This document shows, one piece after another, positions 7,875 through 16,617 of a stretch of 44,731 nucleotides of DNA. The notes beneath the pieces were generated by a model that had not been told where the DNA came from, searched no databases, and saw only the letters and a list, made by a program, of their open reading frames with translations. The stretch is taken from positions 1-44,731 of the forward strand of contig JAFDVL010000034.1 of NCBI GenBank assembly GCA_018268995.1, in the 5' to 3' direction. How positions within the stretch are numbered: position 1 is the stretch's first letter; each line of letters starts with the position of its first letter. The stretch is from Acidobacteriota bacterium. Lineage in GTDB: Bacteria; Acidobacteriota; Blastocatellia; RBC074. The position numbers were made by a program, and so were the translations under genes.

Positions 7875-8291
7875 TCAGGGGTGGGACTCAAGATAATCTC
7901 GCAAAATTATAACCGCTGCATATTCATCCGACTTTTCTTTGCGCTGATGCCGATCAAACCCCATCTCGCGCATTTCCTCTTCAGCTTCGCGCGAGCTTAA
8001 TCGCTCATCCTGCGACCAGACGGGAATGTGGATTGCTTTTTGTAACTCTGTGGTGAATACGTTCACCCGTTCCGCTGCCTCACCTATAGTTCCATCCATT
8101 CTTAGCGGCAAGCCCACAATCAATTCTGTAATCTCGTATTCTTCAATTAACTTTTGAATTTGCTGGATAATTTGGTTCCGGCTTTGTCGTTTGCGCCGAA
8201 TCGTTGTCAACGGTCGTACGGTCAGCCGTAACTCGTCTGAAATGGCGACGCCAATCGCTTTTGCGCCATAATCAAGCGCCATAACTCTCAT
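7875..8291 (-). CDS. ruvX: RuvX/YqgF family nuclease (putative pre-16S rRNA nuclease)
   Basis: This 138-residue RNase H-fold protein starts MRVMALDYGAKAIGVAIS, with the first catalytic Asp at position 7. Also visible are ELIVGLPLRMDGTIG (central strand), WSQDERLSSREAE, and KSDEYAAVIIL with the C-terminal Asp. The family matures the 5' end of 16S rRNA and was earlier proposed as a Holliday junction resolvase. Its start codon overlaps the stop of the upstream ATP-grasp-like gene (ATGA), so translation is coupled. A second in-frame ATG lies three codons later. Confidence 0.93.
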   Translation of the reverse strand: MRVMALDYGAKAIGVAISDELRLTVRPLTTIRRKRQSRNQIIQQIQKLIEEYEITELIVGLPLRMDGTIGEAAERVNVFTTELQKAIHIPVWSQDERLSSREAEEEMREMGFDRHQRKEKSDEYAAVIILRDYLESHP

Positions 8292-9478
8292 ACTTCAAAG
8301 AAGCAGGCACTGGAACCAACCCACGTTTTATTCTTATTGAAATCTACCCCCATCATTTCGCCCTTACTCATTCTTCCCAGATACATGGCCGGAATCGGTT
8401 CAGGTTCATCGTCTGGCCAGATGGACATCAGTCGTATTTCAACCTTGCTTGGATCATCGGGCGTTTTAATTACAGGAGCGTATTCGATTTTTTCCTGTAG
8501 CAAATAATCACCGCGTTCTGCTTCCGGGACAGCGTCAATATCTGCTGGCGTGACATTAACCTTGACTCCGCTGCCAGCGAAGGAAAACAGAGGTTTCAGG
8601 ACGAAGTTTTCCAAATCCTGAGGTAATTCGGTCAGCTGATTGAGAAACCAGGAACGCGGCACGGTTGGATGATCAAGATACGGGAGCGAGAATTTGCTCA
8701 TGCGAAAAAACCAATTCGGATGCCCGGCCCATTCAACTTCAAGTTCATCGCGATAGTCGAAGTTAAATTGCACATTTTTCTGGATTAGTTCATCAACAAT
8801 CACACGGTTGTAGATGCGCCGAATCGGTATTTCTCTGCCTTGATGAGAATAGAAAAGCTGCCTTCCTCGCTTAATTACATCATTGATCGCAACGGTTGGG
8901 ACACCGAGTAACTCTTCCGTCATCACGAAATCCGGCAATGTTTTCTGGGTCTGTGGCTCAATTTCCATCAGCACAACCTGCTCTGGCGGATGTTGACCGA
9001 CTACGGTCTTGCGGAGCAAAGCAAGATAACTCTCATCACTCATCCCATTGAGCAAATAGCCTAAGCCTCGTATGTCGAATAGCCGCTGATATTCCTGAGA
9101 AAGCAAGAGCTGAAATGCATGAATGGATGCACACCCCTGCAATTCGATTAGCTTTGGTTTGAGGTCTCCGTTTGCATCACGTACGACCGCGAAGTCCGTT
9201 TGGATAAAAGTTGGATGTGTTGTTTGATGAGGCGCACAATAATTGACCGGAATTGCCCGATCAGAGACAGCCAGATATGTAGCGTTGAGCAGTTGCTGAT
9301 TGAGTGCCTTCGCCGCCTGCTGAATTTCTGCGCTCAAATCACTTGGGATGAAGACAGGCGTTTCACTCACCCTAAACCCAATGGATCGGCCAATTCTTTG
9401 TTCCAGCGACAAAACAAGTTGCTGGTAGGTGGTTAATGAAAAATTAGTATTAAATCGCTCGCGGTAAGATGGAATCAC
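8288..9478 (-). CDS. ATP-grasp-like protein of unknown function
   Basis: This 396-residue soluble protein matches no enzyme I can name. The C-terminal half looks like an ATP-grasp fold: NFVLKPLFSFAGSGVKV (about residues 290-307) has the Lys and glycine-rich loop, YLLQEKIEYAPV carries a candidate adenine-side Glu, and KVEIRLMSIW and MYLGRMSKGEMMGVDFNKN could hold the metal ligands. The N-terminal half contains IELQGCASIHAFQLL and NRVIVDE. It is the first gene of the operon with ruvX and mltG, preceded by GGGGGAG and a TATAAT box. A ligase acting on a cell-wall or peptide substrate is possible but unproven. Confidence 0.7.
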   Translation of the reverse strand: MIPSYRERFNTNFSLTTYQQLVLSLEQRIGRSIGFRVSETPVFIPSDLSAEIQQAAKALNQQLLNATYLAVSDRAIPVNYCAPHQTTHPTFIQTDFAVVRDANGDLKPKLIELQGCASIHAFQLLLSQEYQRLFDIRGLGYLLNGMSDESYLALLRKTVVGQHPPEQVVLMEIEPQTQKTLPDFVMTEELLGVPTVAINDVIKRGRQLFYSHQGREIPIRRIYNRVIVDELIQKNVQFNFDYRDELEVEWAGHPNWFFRMSKFSLPYLDHPTVPRSWFLNQLTELPQDLENFVLKPLFSFAGSGVKVNVTPADIDAVPEAERGDYLLQEKIEYAPVIKTPDDPSKVEIRLMSIWPDDEPEPIPAMYLGRMSKGEMMGVDFNKNKTWVGSSACFFEV

Positions 9479-9524
9479 AACTCCCCCACTCGGATGAAGG
9501 CAACCTTAAATTAGAACAACTGTT

Positions 9525-9530
9525 ATTATA
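9525..9530 (-). promoter_or_regulatory. Candidate -10 box for the ATP-grasp/ruvX/mltG operon
   Basis: On the minus strand the sequence reads TATAAT about 47 bases before the ATG at 9478. No convincing -35 hexamer is seen at 16-18 bases, so only the -10 element is proposed. Confidence 0.4.
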
Positions 9531-9612
9531 GCCAAGGGAAAATTAGCATACGTGATTGAGGGCAGGCAATGAAAGGGTTGATAGTCTGGCTTGGAATGAG
9601 GCCGGGGTTAAC

Positions 9613-9649
9613 AAAAAAACGGAAGCCAGCCATAGCTGACTTCCGTTTT
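9613..9649 (-). terminator. Rho-independent terminator of the secreted-protein gene
   Basis: Stem aaaacggaag/cttccgtttt (9616-9625 and 9640-9649) is extended inside by cagc/gctg. Read on the minus strand it is followed by seven T residues (plus-strand A run 9613-9619). It lies 27 bases after the stop codon. Confidence 0.85.
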
Positions 9650-9675
9650 GCCGGAAGGTTCTTGTGCGAACTGCT

Positions 9676-10782
9676 TTAGAAGTTCGAGCAAGTGGTTGTT
9701 GGGATAACAGGAATTGCAAATCCTGGATTCGAGCGGAGCGATAAGAAATGCAAGCTATGTCCGCCATTGAAGGCTGCTTTGTCTATATTAGACTTGGCAT
9801 TGGAGACAATCATTGCACCTAACAATCCAAGATTCGGAACACCCGCGACATTGGTAGCTGATTGCAACGTCATCCAACCCGTACGACCTGTCGGGATAGC
9901 TTTTGAATATCCATTGGGAATACGGATCGTGCTGTCATTTAACTGCCTGATTTCAAGACAACCAGGGAAGGAGGTTTGATAGCTGAATCCTTTTTCTGTG
10001 TCGTTGTAAACCAACCCAATAACTGTTCCGATACCACCTGCGAAATCAACTCTTCCTTGTGTGGAGTGCGTGATCAACAGGGTATTGTTTCCATCCACCG
10101 GGCTTTGGATGTTGTCCAGAGCGAGGCGATTCGGAATTGGGTCATAGAGTGCATGCGGTGCCGTTGCATCGTTAGGATCACGATATTGGCCATAAGCTAG
10201 AAAAGCTCTTGTGCCATTATCCGCCACTGGCGCTTGAGCAAATTCAGGCCAGACTTCCCACTGGTCAGCGACAACTCCGCGATAGATTTGACGAGCGGAA
10301 AAAGCCATTGCGCCTAGATTGGCTTGATAGTAATTGGTCGTGCCAAAGTTGCTCTTTACGAACAAATCGCCAATCAGATAGTTATGATTGATCGGCACGC
10401 CCGCCGCATCCGTTGCTACCGCAAATAAGAACCCTGTTTCATCGGGGTCATATTCCGATGACAAGAAGGAAAAGGTCTGATTGGCTGTCAAACACAGATA
10501 AGTATCTGCAATTGTACAATCAGATTTTCTAACAAAGAATAAATGCACATTTACTGGTCTGGTAGGATGAGTATTCGTCATATTCATCCGCGTATTTTGA
10601 GCCGCGTCCCCGACCTTTGAAGTGTAAATGTCGTAATACAACATTGACCCAGGCTTCTCGGTGCTAGGAATATTGGTCGTATTCCCCGCATTTGGTGGAA
10701 GTTGTGCCCAAGCTGTTGAGATGCAGGCGACCATCGCCGCGAGTGCAAGCAAGACATGTGTGAGTTTGTGTGAGGTTTGCAT
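9676..10782 (-). CDS. Secreted four-cysteine protein of unknown function
   Basis: The 368-residue protein starts with a signal peptide (MQTSHKLTHVLLALAAMVAC) cut probably after AWA, giving a mature protein beginning QLPPNAGN. The mature chain has four cysteines (KSDC, TYLC, PGC, TTC), enough for two disulfides, and many short beta-type segments with Thr/Asn/Gly turns. No enzyme motif was recognised. The start at 10782 is chosen because GAGGGG (10790-10795) is seven bases upstream of it but only one base from the alternative ATG at 10788. It is a single-gene unit with its own terminator and a hairpin just upstream of its ribosome site. Confidence 0.8.
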   Translation of the reverse strand: MQTSHKLTHVLLALAAMVACISTAWAQLPPNAGNTTNIPSTEKPGSMLYYDIYTSKVGDAAQNTRMNMTNTHPTRPVNVHLFFVRKSDCTIADTYLCLTANQTFSFLSSEYDPDETGFLFAVATDAAGVPINHNYLIGDLFVKSNFGTTNYYQANLGAMAFSARQIYRGVVADQWEVWPEFAQAPVADNGTRAFLAYGQYRDPNDATAPHALYDPIPNRLALDNIQSPVDGNNTLLITHSTQGRVDFAGGIGTVIGLVYNDTEKGFSYQTSFPGCLEIRQLNDSTIRIPNGYSKAIPTGRTGWMTLQSATNVAGVPNLGLLGAMIVSNAKSNIDKAAFNGGHSLHFLSLRSNPGFAIPVIPTTTCSNF

Positions 10783-10796
10783 ATTCATTCCCCTCT

Positions 10797-10814
10797 CTCA
10801 AGGCGTTCCTTGAG
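10797..10814 (-). promoter_or_regulatory. Palindrome next to the ribosome site of the secreted-protein gene
   Basis: ctcaagg-cgtt-ccttgag forms a perfect 7 bp stem ending two bases from the GAGGGG ribosome site. It could be an operator or an RNA hairpin that limits ribosome access. Confidence 0.45.
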
Positions 10815-11614
10815 GGTTTTTAGTGTGTGTGAAATATTTTTCCATCGAGCGGAGCACTCGAAGCCAAGACCATTCTCACCAAAAAGCGGTGAGCCAAGCC
10901 GCAAACATCGCTTTAACTTTGAGGATGCGGTTAGCCAATGGCCGAAAAGCTAAAGGTTATCCAGTGACAGGAAAGAGAAACTGCTAATTAGGCTAGATTC
11001 TTAGGACCTAGAAAATTAAATTTTGAAATTGCTATCCAGAACGTGCGCCAAGCCAAAAGGCCAACTGTCTAGCTAAGAATCCTGACAGTTTGACACTTCT
11101 TTTCTTCTCCATTAGGGCACGAAAATAAGAGAAGAATCCAGATAGCGCGATGCCTAAGCTAAAAGCCTACTGCGATAGCAAGTCATCTGAAAGTTTGCCG
11201 GATTGTGAGGATGACTTATTAACGGCGGGCATTCTATCTTACGGTCTATAATGGAGTCAACGATATTTTCTCGTTAAATTTTAAACTTTGTGGACATCGG
11301 GGAATCAGAGAGCTTTCCTTATGAGCGTTCTCTGGAAAAGAGTAAAAAAATTGACAGGCATGGGGTGGTGTAGTAGCCTGCGCTATCTTTTTAGTTTAGC
11401 TACGTTCGCCCCGTTCCTAAGAAGCCAGGTAGTTATTGATAGGTAAACCATATACCATGTAGCGGCTTCTATTAGCCTGATCCCTCTAAGAGAAGTCGTA
11501 AGGTATGATTGCCGTTTGGAACGGTTTCCCTTCGGGGCTGCAATTTTAGGGGAAGTGCTGTCCATTTTTCCTTACCTGAAGTCACTCCATTTTCTCCCAT
11601 TTGACATTTCTTGG
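10815..11614. other. Long non-coding leader of the polysaccharide locus
   Basis: About 800 bases without a supported gene separate the divergent secreted-protein gene and the polysaccharide operon. Present are TATAAT at 11247-11252 and TTGACA at 11351-11356, neither with a matching partner hexamer, small hairpins (ctcacc/ggtgag near 10875-10895), and the imperfect direct repeat described separately. The size suggests a regulated promoter and an untranslated leader. No known riboswitch consensus could be matched with confidence. Confidence 0.5.
11034..11198. repeat. Imperfect ~60 nt direct repeat in the leader
   Basis: Unit A (11034-11093) and unit B (11136-11198) both begin atccaga and end agtttg. 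Between these they share gcc-aagc-aaaag-cc and a ctg-agc-aag pattern with small gaps. Unit A contains a 7 bp stem aactgtc/gacagtt (11063-11069 and 11084-11090) followed by a T/C-rich run. The repeated structure suggests paired RNA domains or tandem protein-binding sites. Confidence 0.5.
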
Positions 11615-12976
11615 ATGAGTTTACGTTTAGATAATTTCATTGCGGTTGGAGTTTTATTTACACTTTGTTTTGCCGCTTTAGCGTTCGGTGCAGTTGAGTT
11701 TTGGTCTATCTCTCTTGTTAAGTTATTGACTGCGATTTTGGTCTTGCTTTGGGGGCTTAAGATTATTATAGATCGGCATTTGACGCTAACGATTCCCCCT
11801 TCCACTTGGCCGCTGATTGGTTTTCTTGTCCTTGGCTTGGCACAAAGCATAGGTTTTACTGGAAAAGATGGGCAACTTTATAGCTTGTCACAAGATGTTG
11901 AAGCCACTCGTAGCACAGTAGCCATTTTAGCCACCATCCAAATACTATTTCTTTTAGCCGCCAATTCTTTTGCCAATCGAGAAAGGTTACGAGTAATAGT
12001 CGGATTTCTAACCTTTTTTGGTTTTGCCCTCTCCGTTTTTGCCCTGTTGCAGTACTTTACCTGGAATGGAAAGTTTTACTGGATTAGAACCCCGCTTAGC
12101 GGGTTAGGCTCTCCTTTCGGTCCATTCGCTAACCACAATCATTTTGCCGGGTTCATGGAATTGTTGATCGGGTTACCCCTTGCTTTGATTGTGGCCAGAG
12201 CGATCCGTCTTGAAGAACGTGTTTTTTATGGTTTTCTCGCTGCTGTTATGGGGATCACTATCCTTTTTTCCCTCTCTCGTGGTGGCATGTTCAGCCTGTT
12301 AGTCGAACTGCTTTTTATTGCCGTTTTCAGCAGGCAATTGCGTCAACAAAAAAGCTGCCCTACCGCCGCCGTGTTTGGGCGCAGTATGATCATTTTAGTT
12401 GTGATGGTTGCTATTTTAGTAGGAACCCTCTGGATAGGTGCTGATCCTATTGTGAACCGTGTAACAGGCAATACTCAGGATAGTCTTACCACGAGCCGCG
12501 TCTGGGTCTGGAAGGATGCTCTTAGCGTATTTAAGAGTTACCCCATCGCGGGGGCTGGACTGGGAGCCTTTCAAACTGTATATCCACAACGTAGTGGTTA
12601 TGACGGATCGTTAGGATTTGTGGCGCAGGCGCATAATGATTATCTACAGGTTTTGGCAGATGGTGGTATGATAGGCGCGGTTCTCGCGTTATGGTTTATT
12701 TGGGTAGTGTTGCGAGATGTGGTGCGTGGCATTCGAGCACAGGATCCTTTAATCGCGGGGATGGCTTTGGGCAGTGGTGCTGGGATCGTCGGATTGCTCA
12801 CTCATAGTTTGCTGGATTTCAATCTACAACTACCCTCTAATGCCATGATGTTTTTGCTGCTTTGCGCTATCGCTTCATTTTGCAGTCAAAAAGCCTTTGA
12901 GCAAGAAATTGCTGTTGAACTTTCCCCCGGCCCCCGTCTGAATGCCCCCACTTTTACGGCAGGAGTTTCAGGATGA
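11615..12976 (+). CDS. O-antigen ligase/polymerase family membrane protein (Wzy_C)
   Basis: The 453-residue protein has about 11-12 membrane segments from the N-terminus on. The family joins or polymerises undecaprenyl-linked glycans on the outer face of the inner membrane. The family signature is clear: SPFGPFANHNHFAGFMELL (about residue 195), the large periplasmic loop with TTSRVWVWKDAL, YPIAGAGLGAFQTVYPQ, and AHNDYLQVLADGGMIG. The ATG at 11615 is preferred; an in-frame TTG at 11516 would add 33 unremarkable residues and neither start has a strong ribosome site. Its stop overlaps the export-protein start (ATGA). It may be the main polymerase of this locus or a ligase; a second candidate lies at 29797. 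Confidence 0.88.
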   Translation: MSLRLDNFIAVGVLFTLCFAALAFGAVEFWSISLVKLLTAILVLLWGLKIIIDRHLTLTIPPSTWPLIGFLVLGLAQSIGFTGKDGQLYSLSQDVEATRSTVAILATIQILFLLAANSFANRERLRVIVGFLTFFGFALSVFALLQYFTWNGKFYWIRTPLSGLGSPFGPFANHNHFAGFMELLIGLPLALIVARAIRLEERVFYGFLAAVMGITILFSLSRGGMFSLLVELLFIAVFSRQLRQQKSCPTAAVFGRSMIILVVMVAILVGTLWIGADPIVNRVTGNTQDSLTTSRVWVWKDALSVFKSYPIAGAGLGAFQTVYPQRSGYDGSLGFVAQAHNDYLQVLADGGMIGAVLALWFIWVVLRDVVRGIRAQDPLIAGMALGSGAGIVGLLTHSLLDFNLQLPSNAMMFLLLCAIASFCSQKAFEQEIAVELSPGPRLNAPTFTAGVSG

Positions 12977-14043
12977 AAAAATCCAAACTATTAAAATTGA
13001 ACTACGGCGTGGTTCGTGTGCTGGTCACGTTTACCTTTATTTTTGGGGCCATTAGTTTATTTGCACAGGACCGACGGCCCTTAGAAGATCGTTTTAAACC
13101 ACAGTCCCAATCAAGCACTGATTCCGTTCCGCCGCCCAACGTTATTGTTTCGACAAAGGAAGATTATCGTATTGGGACGGGAGACTTTATTGAAGTTCGT
13201 GTTGAGGATGCGCCAGAACTGCTAACGAGAACTCGTGTTAATTCCAAAGGTAGCATTTTCATGCCTTATTTGCAGTATGTCGACGTGGGCGGAAAAACCA
13301 CAGAAGAAGTCACTATGCAAGTGGCCAGTAAATTACGTGGGAAATATTTGAAAAATCCTCATGTGAGTGTGTCAATTACACAAGTAAATAGTCACTCATT
13401 CTTGATTCAGGGGGCAGTCAGAAGACCCGGCCCATTTCAAATCGAAGGTCGCCCTACACTTTTTGGCTTGATTGGTTATGCCGGAGGGTTATTAGACAAT
13501 CATGGCTCGCGCGCTTATATCATTCGTGAACTCAAGGAGCTGGGCAAAGAGGTGGGCGTAAAATCGGAAGTTGCACAGTCGCCTACGGAAGCAGGTGATA
13601 TTCCCAAATACGAGATGTTGGTCAGCAATATCAGTTCTTTGTACAAAGGGAAATTTGATCAAAACATTCTGCTTGAACCGGGCGATGTCGTAAATATTCC
13701 GCAAACAGATGTATTTTTTGTCGCAGGTGAGGTCAATGCGCCGGGCGAGTTTCCTCTTAAGGATGGGACTACTTTGCGGCAGGCCATTGCTCTGGCCCAG
13801 AATGTAGCCTCTAAGGCCCAACCTAAAAACACCATCATTTTTCGTGAAGGAACAAATGGCGAACGTAAAGAAATAAATGTTGATGTCGCTGCTATCATGA
13901 GTAATAAAAGCCCCGATATTCCGATCCTTGCAAATGATATTATTATTGTTCCAAACAGTAAGCTGAAGTCAGCAATCTATCCGATCCTCAATGCTTTTGG
14001 GTCAGGTGCCTCGCTATCAGTAGGAGGACGAGTTCTTCGCTAG
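12973..14043 (+). CDS. Polysaccharide export protein (Wza/SLBB type)
   Basis: The 356-residue protein has an N-terminal signal segment (VVRVLVTFTFIFGAISLFAQ) and so is exported. YRIGTGDFIEVRVEDAPEL starts the polysaccharide export (Poly_export) domain. Two SLBB-type segments follow: SHSFLIQGAVRRPGPFQIEGRPTL and DVFFVAGEVNAPGEFPLKDGTTL, each with the GxVxxPGxF pattern. Proteins of this kind form the outer-membrane channel with a Wzc partner, which is encoded next. No lipobox cysteine is seen, unlike E. coli Wza. Translation is coupled to the upstream gene by ATGA. Confidence 0.9.
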   Translation: MKKSKLLKLNYGVVRVLVTFTFIFGAISLFAQDRRPLEDRFKPQSQSSTDSVPPPNVIVSTKEDYRIGTGDFIEVRVEDAPELLTRTRVNSKGSIFMPYLQYVDVGGKTTEEVTMQVASKLRGKYLKNPHVSVSITQVNSHSFLIQGAVRRPGPFQIEGRPTLFGLIGYAGGLLDNHGSRAYIIRELKELGKEVGVKSEVAQSPTEAGDIPKYEMLVSNISSLYKGKFDQNILLEPGDVVNIPQTDVFFVAGEVNAPGEFPLKDGTTLRQAIALAQNVASKAQPKNTIIFREGTNGERKEINVDVAAIMSNKSPDIPILANDIIIVPNSKLKSAIYPILNAFGSGASLSVGGRVLR

Positions 14044-14079
14044 AACCCTGCTGATGTATCCCACAAAATACTAAGAAGC

Positions 14080-14098
14080 TTCTTCCTGGACGGAAGAA
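14080..14098 (+). other. Small hairpin between the export-protein and kinase genes
   Basis: ttcttcc-tggac-ggaagaa forms a 7 bp stem in the 103-base gap. It has no clean T run and could be an RNA stability or attenuation element; confidence is low. Confidence 0.3.
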
Positions 14099-14146
14099 AC
14101 TTGTTCCTCTGTGCCCTGAACCCCGAAACAGAGAAAAGGAATTCTA

Positions 14147-16558
14147 ATGGCAAATGAAAGACAGAATCTGGAGAGGATTTCCTCGCCTCATCTAAAAATG
14201 GAGGCCCGCCAGCGCAACCGCTATCCCAGGCCGGTGATGGACCCGCTGCTTGATCCGTACGAGGAGTCATATGAGGAGTCCAAGGAAAGTTCGTTTGATG
14301 TCCGGGATTTATGGCATCTGGTGCGCCGCCGGAAATGGCTGGTGTTGACGATTATTACCATTGTGACGACCATTGTCGCAATTCAAATGTATCGCGCTAA
14401 GTCCTACTATCAGGCGCAGGCGATGATTGAGATCGGCAAGGAAAGTAGTACCATCGTGCGCGATGGAATCGCCATTCAGGACAACGATTTTGATCCCTAC
14501 TATCAGGTCAATATCAAAACCAAGATGTTGATGCTGACCAGTCGTTCTTTGCTGGAAGATGTCGTTGTGAATCTGAAACTGGATCAGAATCCAAAGTTTC
14601 TGGACACGACCAAAAAGACTTGGTTTGGATCATCGCCACAAAAGCCAAATGTAGCTGAACCTTTACCCAGTGCCCTGCCGCCGGATATAGATAATCAAGT
14701 GGTTATTCGACCTCCCGCAGAGAGCGCTCGCCTGGCTCCTTTCGTCAGCGTAATTGAAGATAATCTGAATGTGCAGCAAGTGCGTGAAACGCGTGCTGTC
14801 ACGCTGGCGTTCACGCATACGGAACCGCAGTTAGCCTCACAAGTTGCCAATGAGATCACCCGGATTTTCATGGATCGTAATTACCAAACCAAGATCGGGA
14901 ACTTAAAAGGCACTGAGGACTGGTTGAAGACGTCTATTCGTAAAATCAAATCGGAATTAGAACAAGCCCAGGAGTCATTATCCCGGTACACGCGTGATCA
15001 CAACATTGTATCGCTTGATAGTAAGAACGGTAATACGACGCTGACGACCGCGACACTGGCACAGTATCAGGATGCGCTGACAAAATCCGAAGCTGAGCGC
15101 ATCAAGGCTGAATCACTTTATGAAGAAGTGAAAAATGGCAACGTCGCCAAGCTTCCGGCAGAATTTGACAGGAGCACTTCAAAACTGCTCACGTTACAAA
15201 AAGAATTGAGTGACGCCAAAACTAAAGAAGCTGCCTTAGATGCTCGTTTCGGCCCAGACAACCCACAGGTGCAAGAAGTCAAAAACCAGATTAATGAACT
15301 GGAAGGCCAGATCAAAGTTGGCACCAGAGCGTTAGAAGATAAATTCAAAAGCGATGCTGAACGGGCTTTGCGCGAATCAAACAGAATCAAGGCAGAGCGT
15401 GATAAGGCCAAATCAGAAGCGGTGAGAGAAAATCAGTCTGATATTAAGCTCAATACTCTCAAGGATGATGTAGAGCAAAAGCAAAAACTCTACAACGATC
15501 TGATCAATTCAAACCAACAAGCTGAGTTGAAACTAAAAGAGTCCTCCAGCAATATCAAGGTTATTGAGCCTGCTCAGGTTCCTAACTGGCCCGCAGGGCC
15601 AAGGCGCTTGCTGTCTATCCTTCTGGCCTTTTTCCTAAGTACTGCGGTGGCAGTTGGTCTCGCCTTTTTCCTTGAATATCTGGATAACACGATCAAGACG
15701 GTTGAGGATGTCGAACGCTATGCTCAACTGCCCGCCTTGGGCGTTATTCCGGCGATTGCAACCAGCACGTCATTGAAGAAACTTCCCTCCAAAGTGGAGC
15801 AGGAAGAAATCGCTGCTGCAAATGGTTTGGCGTTGCCCAGTGCTTCACTGGCTACCCAATTGATGACGCTCGACAACCAATCAACTGTGGCCGAGGCGTA
15901 TCGTGCCTTAAGAACTTCTGTGCTGCTTTCTTCGGCTGGGCATCCACCCAAAACGATTCTTGTGACCAGTGGTCGCCCCGGAGAAGGAAAAACAACGACG
16001 GCAGTGAACACGGCCATCTCCCTGGCACAACTTGGCGCTTCAGTGCTGATTATTGACTGCGACTTGCGCCGTCCGAAGGTGCATAAAGTTTTTGGTATCA
16101 GCCACGTGCATGGGCTATCAACTTATCTGTCACGTGATGCAGAGCTGAATGCTTTAATTCACGCTTTACCCATTCCTAATCTTTCGCTGCTTCCTTGTGG
16201 CCCGACTCCACCGAATCCAGCCGAATTGATCAGTTCGGAAAAAATGCGCGAGATGCTCTCTCTGCTGACTGAGCAGTTTGACCACATCATTATTGACTCT
16301 CCACCGCTGATCAACGTGACTGATCCGGTTATTCTTTCTACGATGGTGGATGGTGTCATCATGGTGGTGCAGGCCGGTCGCAGTACGCGTGATGTTGTAC
16401 GTCGTGCCAGCCAGGAATTGACAGGAGTTGGAGCCAAAGTGTTTGGCGTTGTTCTCAATAATGTCAACCTCCAACGTGAAGGCTACGACGAGTACTACTA
16501 TCAACGGTATTACTCTGGCTATTACAGCTCTACCGACAGCAACGGCGATCATGGCTGA
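14147..16558 (+). CDS. Wzc-like chain-length regulator and bacterial tyrosine kinase
   Basis: The 803-residue inner-membrane protein combines a Wzz domain and a BY-kinase in one chain. Membrane segments are at about 62-84 and 485-510, with a long periplasmic coiled-coil (Lys/Glu-rich, about 280-470) between. The cytosolic kinase has Walker A GRPGEGKTTT (about 607-616), Walker A' VLIIDCDLRRP and Walker B HIIIDSPP (about 711-718). The tail holds eight tyrosines (780, 783-785, 788, 789, 792, 793), the usual autophosphorylation cluster. It controls polymer length and export with the Wza-like protein. ATG 14147 has AAGGA six bases upstream. Confidence 0.93.
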   Translation: MANERQNLERISSPHLKMEARQRNRYPRPVMDPLLDPYEESYEESKESSFDVRDLWHLVRRRKWLVLTIITIVTTIVAIQMYRAKSYYQAQAMIEIGKESSTIVRDGIAIQDNDFDPYYQVNIKTKMLMLTSRSLLEDVVVNLKLDQNPKFLDTTKKTWFGSSPQKPNVAEPLPSALPPDIDNQVVIRPPAESARLAPFVSVIEDNLNVQQVRETRAVTLAFTHTEPQLASQVANEITRIFMDRNYQTKIGNLKGTEDWLKTSIRKIKSELEQAQESLSRYTRDHNIVSLDSKNGNTTLTTATLAQYQDALTKSEAERIKAESLYEEVKNGNVAKLPAEFDRSTSKLLTLQKELSDAKTKEAALDARFGPDNPQVQEVKNQINELEGQIKVGTRALEDKFKSDAERALRESNRIKAERDKAKSEAVRENQSDIKLNTLKDDVEQKQKLYNDLINSNQQAELKLKESSSNIKVIEPAQVPNWPAGPRRLLSILLAFFLSTAVAVGLAFFLEYLDNTIKTVEDVERYAQLPALGVIPAIATSTSLKKLPSKVEQEEIAAANGLALPSASLATQLMTLDNQSTVAEAYRALRTSVLLSSAGHPPKTILVTSGRPGEGKTTTAVNTAISLAQLGASVLIIDCDLRRPKVHKVFGISHVHGLSTYLSRDAELNALIHALPIPNLSLLPCGPTPPNPAELISSEKMREMLSLLTEQFDHIIIDSPPLINVTDPVILSTMVDGVIMVVQAGRSTRDVVRRASQELTGVGAKVFGVVLNNVNLQREGYDEYYYQRYYSGYYSSTDSNGDHG

Positions 16559-16617
16559 TCGTAAGTCGCACGTCGCATCTTGTCGTTAAGTTGGCCACCA
16601 AGATTGTGAAGCGATTG

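Noticed and set aside
10830..10960. Possible c-di-GMP-I riboswitch (gcaaac and ttagccaatggccg stretches)
   Set aside because: The GGACGCAAAGCC core and the GNRA tetraloop arrangement are not present.
11351..11379. Sigma-70 promoter with TTGACA at 11351
   Set aside because: The -35 is perfect but the sequence 17 bases on (tagcct) is a poor -10; kept only as a note in the leader.
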